Origin: Acinetobacter junii CIP 64.5
GTDB lineage: Bacteria > Pseudomonadota > Gammaproteobacteria > Pseudomonadales > Moraxellaceae
DNA: 39,266 nucleotides
Assembly (NCBI RefSeq): GCF_000368765.1
Contig: NZ_KB849654.1
Coordinates: 293,056 to 332,321, forward strand
Direction: 5' to 3'
Position numbers and translations under genes: made by a program. A model generated the notes under the pieces. It was given only the letters and a program-made list of their open reading frames with translations, searched no databases and was not told the DNA's origin. Shown one piece after another: positions 8,605 through 17,469 of the stretch (position 1 is the stretch's first letter; every line of letters begins with the position of its first letter).

Positions 8605-10485
8605 TCAAGCTTTAAATCTTCGGAAACCAATTAATCCTAATAACATTAAAATTGATGTTAATCCCAAACTACCACCTGAAACATTTACTGTTTTACTTTC
8701 AAAATTATTTGGTGGATCTTGAACGATCGTTGTGGGAATGGTGATGTAATAATTTGATACATCGTTAAAACGTGTTGTTGTTGTAATAATACGTAAGTTA
8801 AATTTGTCAGCACCATGCCAATTGCTATTTGGTGTATAAACAACATTACCAAATTGATCAATTGTAAGTTTACCTTTGGATGGTTTTAATGTCTGTTGCA
8901 CTTCAAGGCATCCTGGCTGCCAAGTTTGACCATCAGAACGTTTTCCTAATATACGCTCACAAGATGCAGAATCTAATAGTTCTCCATCTAATAGGCTTTC
9001 ACTTATATTAAATTTAGCAATCTGACCATAAAGAATGTCTTGACCAGCAATTGGAACTTCTGATCTGTTAATTACAAGCTCTATTGCACCTAGATCACAA
9101 AGCTCGTCATATCCGCTTCTATTTTTACCACGCTGATCGATTAACTCACAACTTGCCAAACCAATAGAACTACCATCACTGTAAATCCGCCCCTTATTCA
9201 CAATTAATGAATCAGATAGAGTTGAATATGATGACAATAACCTTGGTTTAAAGAAACCAACCAATTGATCTTTGGGAGTTGTAAATGGACATAGTAGACC
9301 ATCTGCAGGAGGTGCATCACATATATCTTTTTCAACACTGTCACCCGCAATTAATTTATGCTTTAGATTATTTTTATCCCACATAAAATTTGGTCGTTCA
9401 GCAGGTGCATGTAAATTACAGTCTGATGTTGTCAGCGTACTTTGAACGACTGACTCATCATCGGATGATGTAACACAATTTGTAGTACCGTTATCAACAA
9501 TTATACTATTTGATACAAATGCACTTGGAAATTTTTCTTCTGTAGTTGTCTCCCCAGTTGTTGTCTTGGAGGTCCATTTGGGTGCTTGCAAATATAATCC
9601 AGCAGCGTTTTTAATCATTGTTATATTATTAACAATCATTCCTTCACGGATATTTGCAACATACCCACCTTTATTCTGGAATATTGTCGTATTATTTATG
9701 CCAGCAAATCGACTTTGTAATGCTACACCAGTAGTTTCATCTCTAAAACCAGTTTGAACGAATAATATAGCTCCATCTATAGCTGAAGTACCTTGATTAT
9801 CTCGAATGACTGACTGAAAGACTAAATAACGCGGCATTTCACTGTAAATAACAGCACCTTTATCAGCTTTATTCCCTTCTAAAATACTGTTACCAATTCG
9901 TACGATACCTGCCGTTTTTTCAGTATCAGATAAAATACCAGCATTATATATCCCGCCACCCCGTGTTGCGTTACCAGAAGTTAAGCGAGAGTACTGAATA
10001 TTTAATGCTTCTCGATTATAGATCAGACCACCATCATTTAACTTAGTCGCTGATCCTTTTAAATTTAATTCATTTAAATTAACTAAAATTAATTCTTTTT
10101 CTACACTTCCATCATTAATAAAGAAGATTCGATCACTTCCCACCATTTTTAGTGTCGCGTTATTCGCACCCTTTTTATTATCATTAAAATCACCACTAGT
10201 TGCTGTAGTAATCGTCATTCCTACTTTCAACTCAAGCGACGTATTTAATGAATATTCTTTATCACGCTGTAATAGAATAATAGAACTCGCATCTTTATTA
10301 CCACAACCATGGTAACCATTTTCATATTCTTTTTTGGCGCGATTATTTAGGAAAAAAACTGCTTCACGTAATGAACAAACGGTATCATCCTTATCTTCAT
10401 CAACTAGTGTAGTGACTTGAATATCTGCTGCATATACATGTCCAGTAATTGCAAATAAAGCACAGGCAAGCGTCCGCTTGAACAT
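8605..10485 (-). CDS. CSLREA-domain secreted protein with GlyGly-CTERM tail (626 aa)
   Basis: 626-residue paralogue of the next gene, first in a two-gene operon (18 bp gap). ATG 10485 follows an AGGAGA ribosome-binding site. It has a signal peptide (FKRTLACALFAITGHVYA), CSLREA at residues 37-42 and a second Cys in GYHGCGNKD. A beta-helix-like middle follows with rungs such as NLNELNLKGS, GGGIYNAGIL and INNTTIFQNKGG. Cys-containing ends of this region read LASCELIDQRGKNRSG and CDLGAIELV, the DxGAxE closing motif common in CSLREA proteins. Its C-terminus is VSGGSLG (GGS about 604-606), a hydrophobic span and FRRFKA, a rhombosortase-type tail. Expected fate: Sec export, tail cleavage, then surface release. 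No rhombosortase gene is seen in the window. Confidence 0.85.
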   Translation of the reverse strand: MFKRTLACALFAITGHVYAADIQVTTLVDEDKDDTVCSLREAVFFLNNRAKKEYENGYHGCGNKDASSIILLQRDKEYSLNTSLELKVGMTITTATSGDFNDNKKGANNATLKMVGSDRIFFINDGSVEKELILVNLNELNLKGSATKLNDGGLIYNREALNIQYSRLTSGNATRGGGIYNAGILSDTEKTAGIVRIGNSILEGNKADKGAVIYSEMPRYLVFQSVIRDNQGTSAIDGAILFVQTGFRDETTGVALQSRFAGINNTTIFQNKGGYVANIREGMIVNNITMIKNAAGLYLQAPKWTSKTTTGETTTEEKFPSAFVSNSIIVDNGTTNCVTSSDDESVVQSTLTTSDCNLHAPAERPNFMWDKNNLKHKLIAGDSVEKDICDAPPADGLLCPFTTPKDQLVGFFKPRLLSSYSTLSDSLIVNKGRIYSDGSSIGLASCELIDQRGKNRSGYDELCDLGAIELVINRSEVPIAGQDILYGQIAKFNISESLLDGELLDSASCERILGKRSDGQTWQPGCLEVQQTLKPSKGKLTIDQFGNVVYTPNSNWHGADKFNLRIITTTTRFNDVSNYYITIPTTIVQDPPNNFESKTVNVSGGSLGLTSILMLLGLIGFRRFKA

Positions 10486-10519
10486 ACCGTTCTCCTTCTA
10501 TTTTTCATTTTTCTTCGTA

Positions 10520-10539
10520 TTGCAAATGACTATTTGCAA
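10520..10539. promoter_or_regulatory. Perfect inverted repeat upstream of the CSLREA operon
   Basis: TTGCAAAT-N4-ATTTGCAA: 8-bp perfect arms with a GACT spacer, located 35-54 bp upstream of the ATG of the 626-aa CSLREA gene. The position suits an operator or an mRNA leader hairpin. No T-run follows, so it is not a classical terminator. I cannot name a regulator. Confidence 0.5.
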
Positions 10540-10597
10540 CCACATTCCTTTGTGCGTACTTTGTCATAGCTCTCAAAATTACTCAAGAAATTTTATG

Positions 10598-11296
10598 CTA
10601 TTGGCGATATTCATCAATAAGTGCGTAAATTTGCTTGAGTGTTGTATTCGAGAGCTTAGTTTTTTCACCTTTCAGCATTTTTTCAAGTTGCGCCAATGTT
10701 TGTAATAACACTGAGGCCTGATGAGGTCCATTATTCAGTAAGTAATCTACGATCTGCTGGTCAAAATGAATCCCTCGCCGATTCATTACAGATTGCAATA
10801 AGGCTTGTCTATCGATAAAAGAGCTGCCATTAGGGACTTTAACACTGACAGCTTGAGTTAATCGAGATTGTAGGTCTGGTAATTCTAATTTTAATTCGAT
10901 TGGTGCAACTCGTGATGAAAAAACTAACTGACCTTCATGGTTATTCATCAAATGAAAGACTGCTTTTTGCCAATGCGGAACTCCACAAATCGCATCAACA
11001 TCATCTAAAGCTACTAAATCATAAAATTCTAATGACGTGATCGCTTCAATAGGTGCATCTAATAGCTCTAATAACGATACTTTAATGGCTGGACGATTTA
11101 GTTCAAGATAGGAATCACATATCGCAGATAAGAGATGGCTTTTACCTGTCCCTGCACCTCCATAAACATAAAATCTACTGACCAACCCTGTATGTAATTG
11201 TCTAATTGCGTCAACGATAGGTCCCCATCCTGGACCCGAAAAATCACTAATTCGGGCATCAAGCTGAGGTTCAATATCCAGTTGTAGTTGACGCAT
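10598..11296 (-). CDS. hda: DnaA regulatory inactivator Hda
   Basis: 232-residue AAA+ protein related to DnaA domain III, which with the DNA-loaded sliding clamp stimulates ATP hydrolysis by DnaA and so prevents re-initiation. The N-terminal QLQLDI (residues 3-8) matches the clamp-binding motif of Hda. Walker A is GGAGTGKS (46-53) and Walker B LVALDDVDAI. A sensor segment VFSSRVAP and arginine-rich LQSRLTQA follow. There is no C-terminal DNA-binding domain, which separates it from DnaA. The gene lies 20 bp downstream of an AI-2E-type permease on the same strand, an arrangement common in gammaproteobacteria together with purM/purN on the other side. Confidence 0.93.
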   Translation of the reverse strand: MRQLQLDIEPQLDARISDFSGPGWGPIVDAIRQLHTGLVSRFYVYGGAGTGKSHLLSAICDSYLELNRPAIKVSLLELLDAPIEAITSLEFYDLVALDDVDAICGVPHWQKAVFHLMNNHEGQLVFSSRVAPIELKLELPDLQSRLTQAVSVKVPNGSSFIDRQALLQSVMNRRGIHFDQQIVDYLLNNGPHQASVLLQTLAQLEKMLKGEKTKLSNTTLKQIYALIDEYRQ

Positions 11297-11316
11297 ATCG
11301 TTAATTTTTTCCTCGA

Positions 11317-12510
11317 TTAATCAGGGTGAGTCTTATTAGATGTATCTGTATCTTGAGTTTTTTCTCCCTCAAGATCAATATCTAATTGCTGCGTTTCAAA
11401 ATGTACTGGTTGATCATTACTCACTTCGAGAACGAATTCTGAAGGTAATCCATATAAACGACTTCGCTCATAATTATTACGGGCATGCTTAAGTAAAACG
11501 ACAATAACCGCTGCAACAGGTAATGCAATCAACATTCCGAGAAAACCACCTAATTGAGCTCCCGCTAAGACAGCAAAAACAACTGCAACAGGCGATAGAC
11601 CAATTTTATCCCCCAACAGGAATGGTTGCAGAATATAGCCCTCTACCATTTGACCAATCATAAAGACAACACCAACTAATAATAGTTGCATCCAATCAAT
11701 ACCAAACTGGAATAATGTTGCAATAACGGCTGCGATAATTCCAACACCAAAGCCTAGGTATGGAATAATACTTGCAAGACCAGCGACCATACCGATAATC
11801 AAACCAACTTCTAATCCAATCAGTTGCAATCCAACCGCATAAACAATTCCTAATAACAGCATTACAAGAAATTGCCCTTTAACAAATGCTCCAAGAACGC
11901 TATGACATTCACGAACAATCGTTAAAGTAGAAGCTTCATAAGGTCTTGGAATAAGGCGACGTAAACTATCTAACATTCTTTCCCAATCAAGCAAAAAGTA
12001 AAATGCAATAATTGGAATAAGGATTACGATACCACCGAGTTGAATAAAATTAAGACCTGACTGCGCTACGCGTAATGCCATAGTTTGAATGCTATCTGCA
12101 CTATAGTTAGTCTGAATATAATCCATAACGGCTTTAGACAATTGCTCAGTATCTATTTCCATAGGTACCACATTAAATGTATGAGATACCCATGGTAAGA
12201 ATGTTGCATTTATCCAATGAATTCCAGCTGGTATGCTATCTCTTGCATAAATCAGCTGCTCCCAAACTAAAGGCGCTAAAAACCATAAAACAACTGTTAA
12301 CAGAACACCAATTCCAACGAACACTAAACTGATCGCTAACCAGCGAGGCAATCTAAATTTGACAAGTGTATCGACGAGTGGGCTGAACAAATATGCAATA
12401 AAGAATGCACCTACAAAAGGTAAAACAACAGGTTTCAACAGATATAAGACCCAGAGGAGCAATGCGAGCCCAGCGAGGATAAAGATACGGCGCAATACCT
12501 GATCTTGCAT
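11317..12510 (-). CDS. AI-2E family (PerM-like) membrane permease
   Basis: 397-residue polytopic inner-membrane protein of the AI-2E transporter family (PF01594 type). About eight hydrophobic segments can be seen, beginning with IFILAGLALLLWVLYLLKPVVLPF and including IVILIPIIAFYFLLDWERM and the typical GLIIGMVAGLASIIPYLGFGVGI. The C-terminus ends in a hydrophilic acidic tail (about 345-397) that is longer than the membrane core needs. Family members include PerM, TqsA and Na+/H+ antiporter-like proteins, so the substrate is not predictable. It is upstream of hda in the same direction, and its start faces the purM promoter region. Confidence 0.88.
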   Translation of the reverse strand: MQDQVLRRIFILAGLALLLWVLYLLKPVVLPFVGAFFIAYLFSPLVDTLVKFRLPRWLAISLVFVGIGVLLTVVLWFLAPLVWEQLIYARDSIPAGIHWINATFLPWVSHTFNVVPMEIDTEQLSKAVMDYIQTNYSADSIQTMALRVAQSGLNFIQLGGIVILIPIIAFYFLLDWERMLDSLRRLIPRPYEASTLTIVRECHSVLGAFVKGQFLVMLLLGIVYAVGLQLIGLEVGLIIGMVAGLASIIPYLGFGVGIIAAVIATLFQFGIDWMQLLLVGVVFMIGQMVEGYILQPFLLGDKIGLSPVAVVFAVLAGAQLGGFLGMLIALPVAAVIVVLLKHARNNYERSRLYGLPSEFVLEVSNDQPVHFETQQLDIDLEGEKTQDTDTSNKTHPD

Positions 12511-12612
12511 AAAATCCAGCCTTTTTTTGTGTAATCGTTATAAATAGAAAAAAATTTTAATAAAGATAGCATTTTCGAGCATAAATAACATAAGAGTTTC
12601 GTATATTCAGGT

Positions 12613-12618
12613 TATAAT
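12613..12618 (+). promoter_or_regulatory. Probable -10 box of purMN
   Basis: A perfect TATAAT lies 26 bp before the purM start, in the 133-bp gap between the divergent permease gene and purM. I see no good -35 at normal spacing, so the promoter may be weak or activator-dependent. Confidence 0.5.
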
Positions 12619-12643
12619 CTGCCGCCAATGCGGAGACTTCACT

Positions 12644-13714
12644 ATGAGCAACTCAACTTCTACCTCAAATACTGGTTTAAGCTATAAAGATGCGGGCGTC
12701 GACATTGAAGCGGGCGACGCACTGGTCGATCGTATCAAATCAGTCGCTAAACGTACCACACGTCCTGAAGTTATGGGCGGACTTGGCGGTTTTGGTGCGT
12801 TATGTAAAATTCCAAAAGGTTATGAAGAGCCTGTATTGGTGTCTGGCACCGATGGCGTAGGCACTAAATTACGTTTAGCGCTTAACTTAAATCGTCATGA
12901 CACAATTGGTCAAGACCTAGTCGCAATGTGCGTAAACGATCTACTCGTGTGTGGTGCAGAGCCATTATTCTTCCTAGATTATTACGCTACAGGTCACTTA
13001 AATGTTGATGTTGCAGCAAATGTAGTAACAGGTATTGGTAAAGGTTGTGAATTAGCTGGTTGTGCATTGGTTGGTGGTGAAACTGCTGAAATGCCTGGTA
13101 TGTACGAAGGCGAAGATTATGATCTTGCTGGCTTTGCAGTAGGTGTTGTTGAGCAAAGTAAAATCATTGACGGTACTAAAGTAAAGTCTGGTGATGTACT
13201 GATCGGTGTTGCATCAAGTGGTGCTCACTCAAATGGTTATTCATTACTTCGCAAAATTTTAGATGTTAAAAATGTTGATTTGACACAAATCGTTGATGGT
13301 CGTCCACTTGCAGATGTAGCAATGGAACCAACTCGTATTTATGTAAAACCTGTTCTTGAACTTTGCAAGCAAGTTGATGTCCATGCAATGGCTCATATTA
13401 CTGGTGGTGGCTTACCTGGTAACTTACCTCGCGTACTTCCTAATGGTGCTCAAGCAGTAATCAACGAATCAAGCTGGAATTGGCCAGAACTTTTCCAACT
13501 ATTACAACGCGAAGGCAATGTTGAACGCTTCGAAATGTATCGTACATTCAACTGTGGTGTTGGTATGGTCATCGCTGTTGATGCTGATGATGCTGATAAA
13601 ACAATCGAAGTACTTAACTCGCAAGGTGAAACAGCATGGAAAATTGGTCATATCCAAGAAAATGCTGAATCAGTTGAAGGCGCAGACGAAAAAATTCGCG
13701 TGATCTTTGCATAA
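12644..13714 (+). CDS. purM: Phosphoribosylformylglycinamidine cyclo-ligase PurM
   Basis: 356-residue cytoplasmic enzyme of de novo purine synthesis (FGAM + ATP to AIR). The sequence is canonical for the family: [13 protein letters not shown] at the N-terminus, [13 protein letters not shown]-site [60 protein letters not shown] and [13 protein letters not shown]. The ATG follows GGAG (12632-12635). Its TAA stop shares one base with the purN ATG (TAATG), so the two genes are translationally coupled. Confidence 0.98.
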   Translation: MSNSTSTSNTGLSYKDAGVDIEAGDALVDRIKSVAKRTTRPEVMGGLGGFGALCKIPKGYEEPVLVSGTDGVGTKLRLALNLNRHDTIGQDLVAMCVNDLLVCGAEPLFFLDYYATGHLNVDVAANVVTGIGKGCELAGCALVGGETAEMPGMYEGEDYDLAGFAVGVVEQSKIIDGTKVKSGDVLIGVASSGAHSNGYSLLRKILDVKNVDLTQIVDGRPLADVAMEPTRIYVKPVLELCKQVDVHAMAHITGGGLPGNLPRVLPNGAQAVINESSWNWPELFQLLQREGNVERFEMYRTFNCGVGMVIAVDADDADKTIEVLNSQGETAWKIGHIQENAESVEGADEKIRVIFA

Positions 13715-14340
13715 TGAGAATTGCGGTACTTGTCTCTGGCAATGGTAGCAACTTACAAGCCCTGATTGATGCAAATCTTTCAGGGCAAATCATTGGTGTA
13801 CTTTCAAATAAAGCTGATGCATATGCTTTGGAACGTGCTAAACAAGCCAATATTGCTACTGCTGTCGTCTCACACAAAGACTTTCCAAATAGAGAAAGTT
13901 TTGATGAAGCCATGCATCAACAACTATTAGCATGGCAAATTGATTTAGTTATTCTTGCTGGTTTTATGCGAATTTTAACACCAAGTTTTGTCAGCCAATG
14001 GCAAGGTAAAATGTTAAATATTCACCCCTCCCTTCTTCCTTACTATAAGGGAGTCAATACACACCAACGTGTTTTGAATACAGGTGATCGCTTTCATGGT
14101 TGTACGGTTCATTTTGTTACAGCAGAACTTGATGCAGGTCAAAGCATTGCTCAATCTGCGATAGAAGTTCATCTTAACGACACGGTTGAAACACTTGCTC
14201 AGCGTGTGCACAAACTTGAGCATTTTATTTATCCTCAAGTTGCAGAATGGCTATGTAATGGTCAACTGACTTGGAGAGATGGTCAGGCATTTTTCAATCA
14301 GAAACCTTTGGAACAACCAATTCAGTTCGCGCAATTCTAG
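13714..14340 (+). CDS. purN: Phosphoribosylglycinamide formyltransferase PurN
   Basis: 208-residue folate-dependent GAR transformylase (10-formyl-THF + GAR to FGAR). Motifs: N-terminal IAVLVSGNGSNLQALID for the phosphate site, LAGFMRILTPSFV, and the catalytic NIHPSLLPYYKG (Asn/His) with the Asp in ELDAGQSIAQ. Length is typical. It starts on the last base of the purM stop and ends at a strong terminator, making purMN a two-gene operon. Confidence 0.97.
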   Translation: MRIAVLVSGNGSNLQALIDANLSGQIIGVLSNKADAYALERAKQANIATAVVSHKDFPNRESFDEAMHQQLLAWQIDLVILAGFMRILTPSFVSQWQGKMLNIHPSLLPYYKGVNTHQRVLNTGDRFHGCTVHFVTAELDAGQSIAQSAIEVHLNDTVETLAQRVHKLEHFIYPQVAEWLCNGQLTWRDGQAFFNQKPLEQPIQFAQF

Positions 14341-14344
14341 AATC

Positions 14345-14372
14345 AAAAAACACATCCTCGGATGTGTTTTTT
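14345..14372. terminator. Terminator after purN
   Basis: A-run, stem CACATC / GATGTG with loop CTCG, T-run; symmetrical, so it may also stop the convergent hydrolase transcript that ends at 14391. Confidence 0.9.
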
Positions 14373-14390
14373 ATGTCGTATTACAGAGTC

Positions 14391-15182
14391 TTAACGAATT
14401 AGATTTTTAATTTTCATCACTGTTTCTGTCGGATGTTCCAGTGGGAACATGTGCCCACCCTCTACGATTGAAAAAGGAATGCCTAATTTCTTCTTTGCAA
14501 CCTGAGGAAACTTCTCTTTTAAAAATACACTGTCACTTCCAACCACTAAATGAACAGGCACTTTAGGCTTCGGCATAGGTAACCACCACATTGAAGGCGT
14601 TGTCCTAAACAATTCAACTTCATCATCTTTAGGTATCGTAAGTGTTACCCCACCTTTTCGTGGATCATCTGCTAATGCATAGTCAATATATGCCTGAAAA
14701 CAATCAGGATCAAAATGTTGATAGAATCCTTTATTTCTCAATAGCTCTGCGGCTTGCTCACGAGATTCCCAGTGATCTCTACGACGTACTGATAAACCTG
14801 CAGGCGTAATTTTGTCGACTAATTTGGGTTTAAAGAGCTTTGCAAGATGAAATACAAAAGATGCTTTACCTATAATTAAAGGTGGGTCTAGCATAATCAC
14901 TTGGGAAAATAATTCAGGACGACGATACGCAGCCATCAAAGTCAATACAGAACCTAAAGAGTGCCCTAAACCGATCACCTTACGACCTTTTGATTGCTGA
15001 ACAATACTATCTATAACTTGATCAACGAGATATGTCCAACCATGGGTAATCGGATAACGTTTGTCTGTTCCTATTTCAGGTACATAGATAATGTCATAAT
15101 CACTTTTCAAATCATCAAACAGCTTTTGGTAAACTTTTGAAGGCACACCGTTCGCATGAGCGAAATGAATTAAAGGTTTCAT
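14391..15182 (-). CDS. Alpha/beta hydrolase
   Basis: 263-residue soluble alpha/beta-hydrolase fold protein. The nucleophile elbow is GHSLGS with Ser75. The N-terminal HFAHANGVPS supplies the oxyanion-hole HG-like turn seen in this fold. The C-terminal GGHMFPLEHP provides the catalytic His, and an Asp from LVVGSDSVF is a plausible acid. A lid-like helical region spans roughly residues 110-190. The sequence recalls serine esterases and acyl hydrolases, but the substrate cannot be inferred. It is a single gene, convergent with purMN and followed upstream by a 174-bp spacer. Confidence 0.85.
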   Translation of the reverse strand: MKPLIHFAHANGVPSKVYQKLFDDLKSDYDIIYVPEIGTDKRYPITHGWTYLVDQVIDSIVQQSKGRKVIGLGHSLGSVLTLMAAYRRPELFSQVIMLDPPLIIGKASFVFHLAKLFKPKLVDKITPAGLSVRRRDHWESREQAAELLRNKGFYQHFDPDCFQAYIDYALADDPRKGGVTLTIPKDDEVELFRTTPSMWWLPMPKPKVPVHLVVGSDSVFLKEKFPQVAKKKLGIPFSIVEGGHMFPLEHPTETVMKIKNLIR

Positions 15183-15306
15183 AGATTCGTCTTCAAATTT
15201 ATCGATTGATCAATTATCTCCCGTTCAAAGATCATTACAATTTAAAAGGGAGAACTACAGAGTAATTTATAGAAAGTAAAATGGTGAGAAAATTAAGATC
15301 AAGAAT

Positions 15307-15341
15307 CACTAAGTTTCCTTTATGACAAAGAAAACTTAGTG
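15307..15341. terminator. Imperfect hairpin between S49 peptidase and hydrolase genes
   Basis: Long arms CACTAAGTTT.CTTT / AAAG.AAACTTAGTG with one mismatch enclose a short loop, 16 bp past the S49 peptidase stop on the minus strand. There is no clean T-run, so it is only a possible terminator or an mRNA 3'-end stabiliser. Confidence 0.45.
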
Positions 15342-15356
15342 ATAAGTCAGACAATA

Positions 15357-16379
15357 TTATTGTAGTTTTGCGTTTTGTTGTGTGTCTAATTGAGTTGCCA
15401 ATGATGAGCTAATCCCCTCACCAATTTTTGTACCCATTCGACCTAAAATTGACTCAAGCGGATTATGCTGAACAGTGTAATCAACTTTTTGCTCAACCTT
15501 CAAATCTCTCATCAAAGTCGTCAAACTACCACTACGATCCGCCACACCTAAGGCAATCGCTTGCTCACCACTCCAGAATAAACCAGAGAAGATCGCAGGG
15601 TCATTAGATTTCAAACGCTTACCACGACCTTCTTTAACAGCGTTAATAAAGTGACTATGAACATTATCCAAAACCGACTGAACATGTGCTTGTTGAGTTG
15701 GATTGATCGGCTTTGTCATGCTCAAAATATCTTTATTATTACCAGATGTAAGCGTGCGATCCTCAATACCTAATTTTTGAGTTAAACCGCTTAAGCCATA
15801 ATTTGGCATAATTACACCAATTGAACCAACTAAACTCGATGGATTAACAATAATTTCATCAGCTGCAGATGCAATATAATAAGCACCTGAAGCGCCCATG
15901 TCTCCAATCACTGCATAAACTTTTTTAGCAGGATATTGCTTTTTCAAATAGCGAATTTCTTGCCAAATTTCGTCTGACTGAACTGGTGAACCACCAGGAG
16001 AGTTGATATTCAAAGCAATTGCCTTACTGCCACTTGCTTCAAATGCGCGCTTTAATGCTTTATTTGTATCTTCACTATTCACAGCAGATTGACTGCTTGA
16101 TGAATCAATCGTTCCGATAATATCGACCACTGCTAAGTGATCACTACTGATACTCGTGGTTGCTTTTTCAGTTGTAGTCGAGCAGCTTTTACTCATTGCA
16201 ATTAAAACAATCAACAAATAAGCAAAACCTAAACATTTAAAAAAGATACTCCAACGACGACTACGGCGCTGTTCTTCTACAGATGCTAAAACAGCTTTTT
16301 CCAAGATTTGCCATTCTTTGCCTGTCACATTATTACTATGTGTTGGTTCGTTTTGTGGTTTCGGTGGCCAATCGGACAT
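15357..16379 (-). CDS. S49-family signal peptide peptidase-like protein (SppA 36K type)
   Basis: 340-residue membrane-bound serine protease that would degrade cleaved signal peptides or other membrane peptides. ATG 16379 is chosen; an in-frame TTG at 16394 adds five residues. A hydrophilic N-terminus leads to one membrane span (about 46-62, FFKCLGFAYLLIVLIAM), leaving the protease domain in the periplasm. Conserved pieces are NINSPGGSPVQSDEI, the nucleophile Ser164 in GDMGASGAYYIASAADEI, and VGSIGVIM. Lys216 (SGNNKD) lies 52 residues after Ser164, the spacing of the Ser/Lys dyad in short bacterial SppA enzymes. It is about half the length of E. coli SppA, as expected for the one-domain type. 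Confidence 0.92.
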   Translation of the reverse strand: MSDWPPKPQNEPTHSNNVTGKEWQILEKAVLASVEEQRRSRRWSIFFKCLGFAYLLIVLIAMSKSCSTTTEKATTSISSDHLAVVDIIGTIDSSSSQSAVNSEDTNKALKRAFEASGSKAIALNINSPGGSPVQSDEIWQEIRYLKKQYPAKKVYAVIGDMGASGAYYIASAADEIIVNPSSLVGSIGVIMPNYGLSGLTQKLGIEDRTLTSGNNKDILSMTKPINPTQQAHVQSVLDNVHSHFINAVKEGRGKRLKSNDPAIFSGLFWSGEQAIALGVADRSGSLTTLMRDLKVEQKVDYTVQHNPLESILGRMGTKIGEGISSSLATQLDTQQNAKLQ

Positions 16380-16517
16380 AAGATTCCAATCCAATAGATT
16401 TTAAAGTGGTTTTATTATATACGCTGATTTACTGAAAACTGTTTAAATAACTTGTTTTAACTTATAATTATTTTGTGCGTTATACTCTTTTCATGTAATT
16501 CTAACTACCTCAAATCA

Positions 16518-17462
16518 ATGACCCAGCCTCAAGCAACTAGTTCAAACTACAAACTGATCAAACTATTCAGTAAACAACCAATCCAACTAGGACGGTTTTT
16601 TGCACTCATATTGGCTGGGTTATTTAACAGATTTCAATTATCTAAAATTTCCAAAATTATTCGTTTAAACATAAAAATAGCATTTCCTGAACTGAATGAT
16701 CATGAGTTACAGATACTCTCTAAAGAAGCAATTCGCAATGAGCTCACGTCTTATTTTGAATTTTTAAGTATTTGGGGTTCAAGTAATCAGAAAAACATTC
16801 AGCGTATACATAGCATCACTGGTGAACAGTACTTTCACGATGCTTTAGCAGAAAAAAAAGGACTTGTGCTCGTCATACCCCACTTCGGAACGTGGGAAGT
16901 GATGAATTCTTGGTTATCTCATTATACTCAAATGACGATATTGTATAAGCCAGTTAAAAACCCAGATGCAGATCAGTTTGTCCGTGATGCCAGAAGTCGT
17001 GAACAAGCTAACCTCGTGCCAACAGATGAAAGTGGTGTACGACAAATTTTTAAAGCATTAAAACAAGGCGGAACAACAGCTATTTTACCTGACCACACAC
17101 CTGATCAAGGTGGTGATATGATTGATTACTTTGGGATTCCACTAGCATCTAGTAGTCTAAGCGCAAAATTAATCCAAAAAACAAAAGCCAAAGCACTCCT
17201 GATCTATGCGATGAGAAATGATCAAGATGGATTTGATATGTTTGTTGAACCAATCAATCCACATATTTATGAAGGCAATGCTGAGCAAGGAACACTAATT
17301 ATTCATCAGGCTTTAGAGCAACTTATTCGGCGCTATCCAAGTCATTACCATTGGAGTTACAAACGATTTAGTGCCAACAAAAGTTTAAAGAAAATTTATG
17401 ATATTGACGAGCAAGAGGCCTTAGCTAGGGTCGCTGAAGTTAGATTGCAAAATCAAAAATAA
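16518..17462 (+). CDS. lpxM: Lipid A late acyltransferase (LpxL/LpxM family)
   Basis: 314 residues from ATG 16518 (MTQPQATSS). An ATG at 16473 is also open but adds a poor N-terminus; neither has a strong ribosome-binding site, so the start is uncertain. The family signature HFGTWEV gives the HX4(D/E) catalytic pair. KPVKNPDADQFV, ILPDHTPDQGG and YHWSYKRF match lauroyl/myristoyl acyltransferases that add secondary acyl chains to lipid A at the inner membrane. One hydrophobic helix lies near the N-terminus. From memory, in A. baumannii the gene next to comEC is lpxM, hence the symbol; LpxL versus LpxM cannot be settled by motif alone. It converges with comEC, with only seven bases between stops. 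Confidence 0.8.
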   Translation: MTQPQATSSNYKLIKLFSKQPIQLGRFFALILAGLFNRFQLSKISKIIRLNIKIAFPELNDHELQILSKEAIRNELTSYFEFLSIWGSSNQKNIQRIHSITGEQYFHDALAEKKGLVLVIPHFGTWEVMNSWLSHYTQMTILYKPVKNPDADQFVRDARSREQANLVPTDESGVRQIFKALKQGGTTAILPDHTPDQGGDMIDYFGIPLASSSLSAKLIQKTKAKALLIYAMRNDQDGFDMFVEPINPHIYEGNAEQGTLIIHQALEQLIRRYPSHYHWSYKRFSANKSLKKIYDIDEQEALARVAEVRLQNQK

Positions 17463-17469
17463 ATCACTT

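Noticed and set aside
10478..10705. Plus-strand open frame across the start of the CSLREA operon and the end of hda
   Set aside because: Overlaps two well-supported minus-strand genes and has no family features; it is a chance frame.
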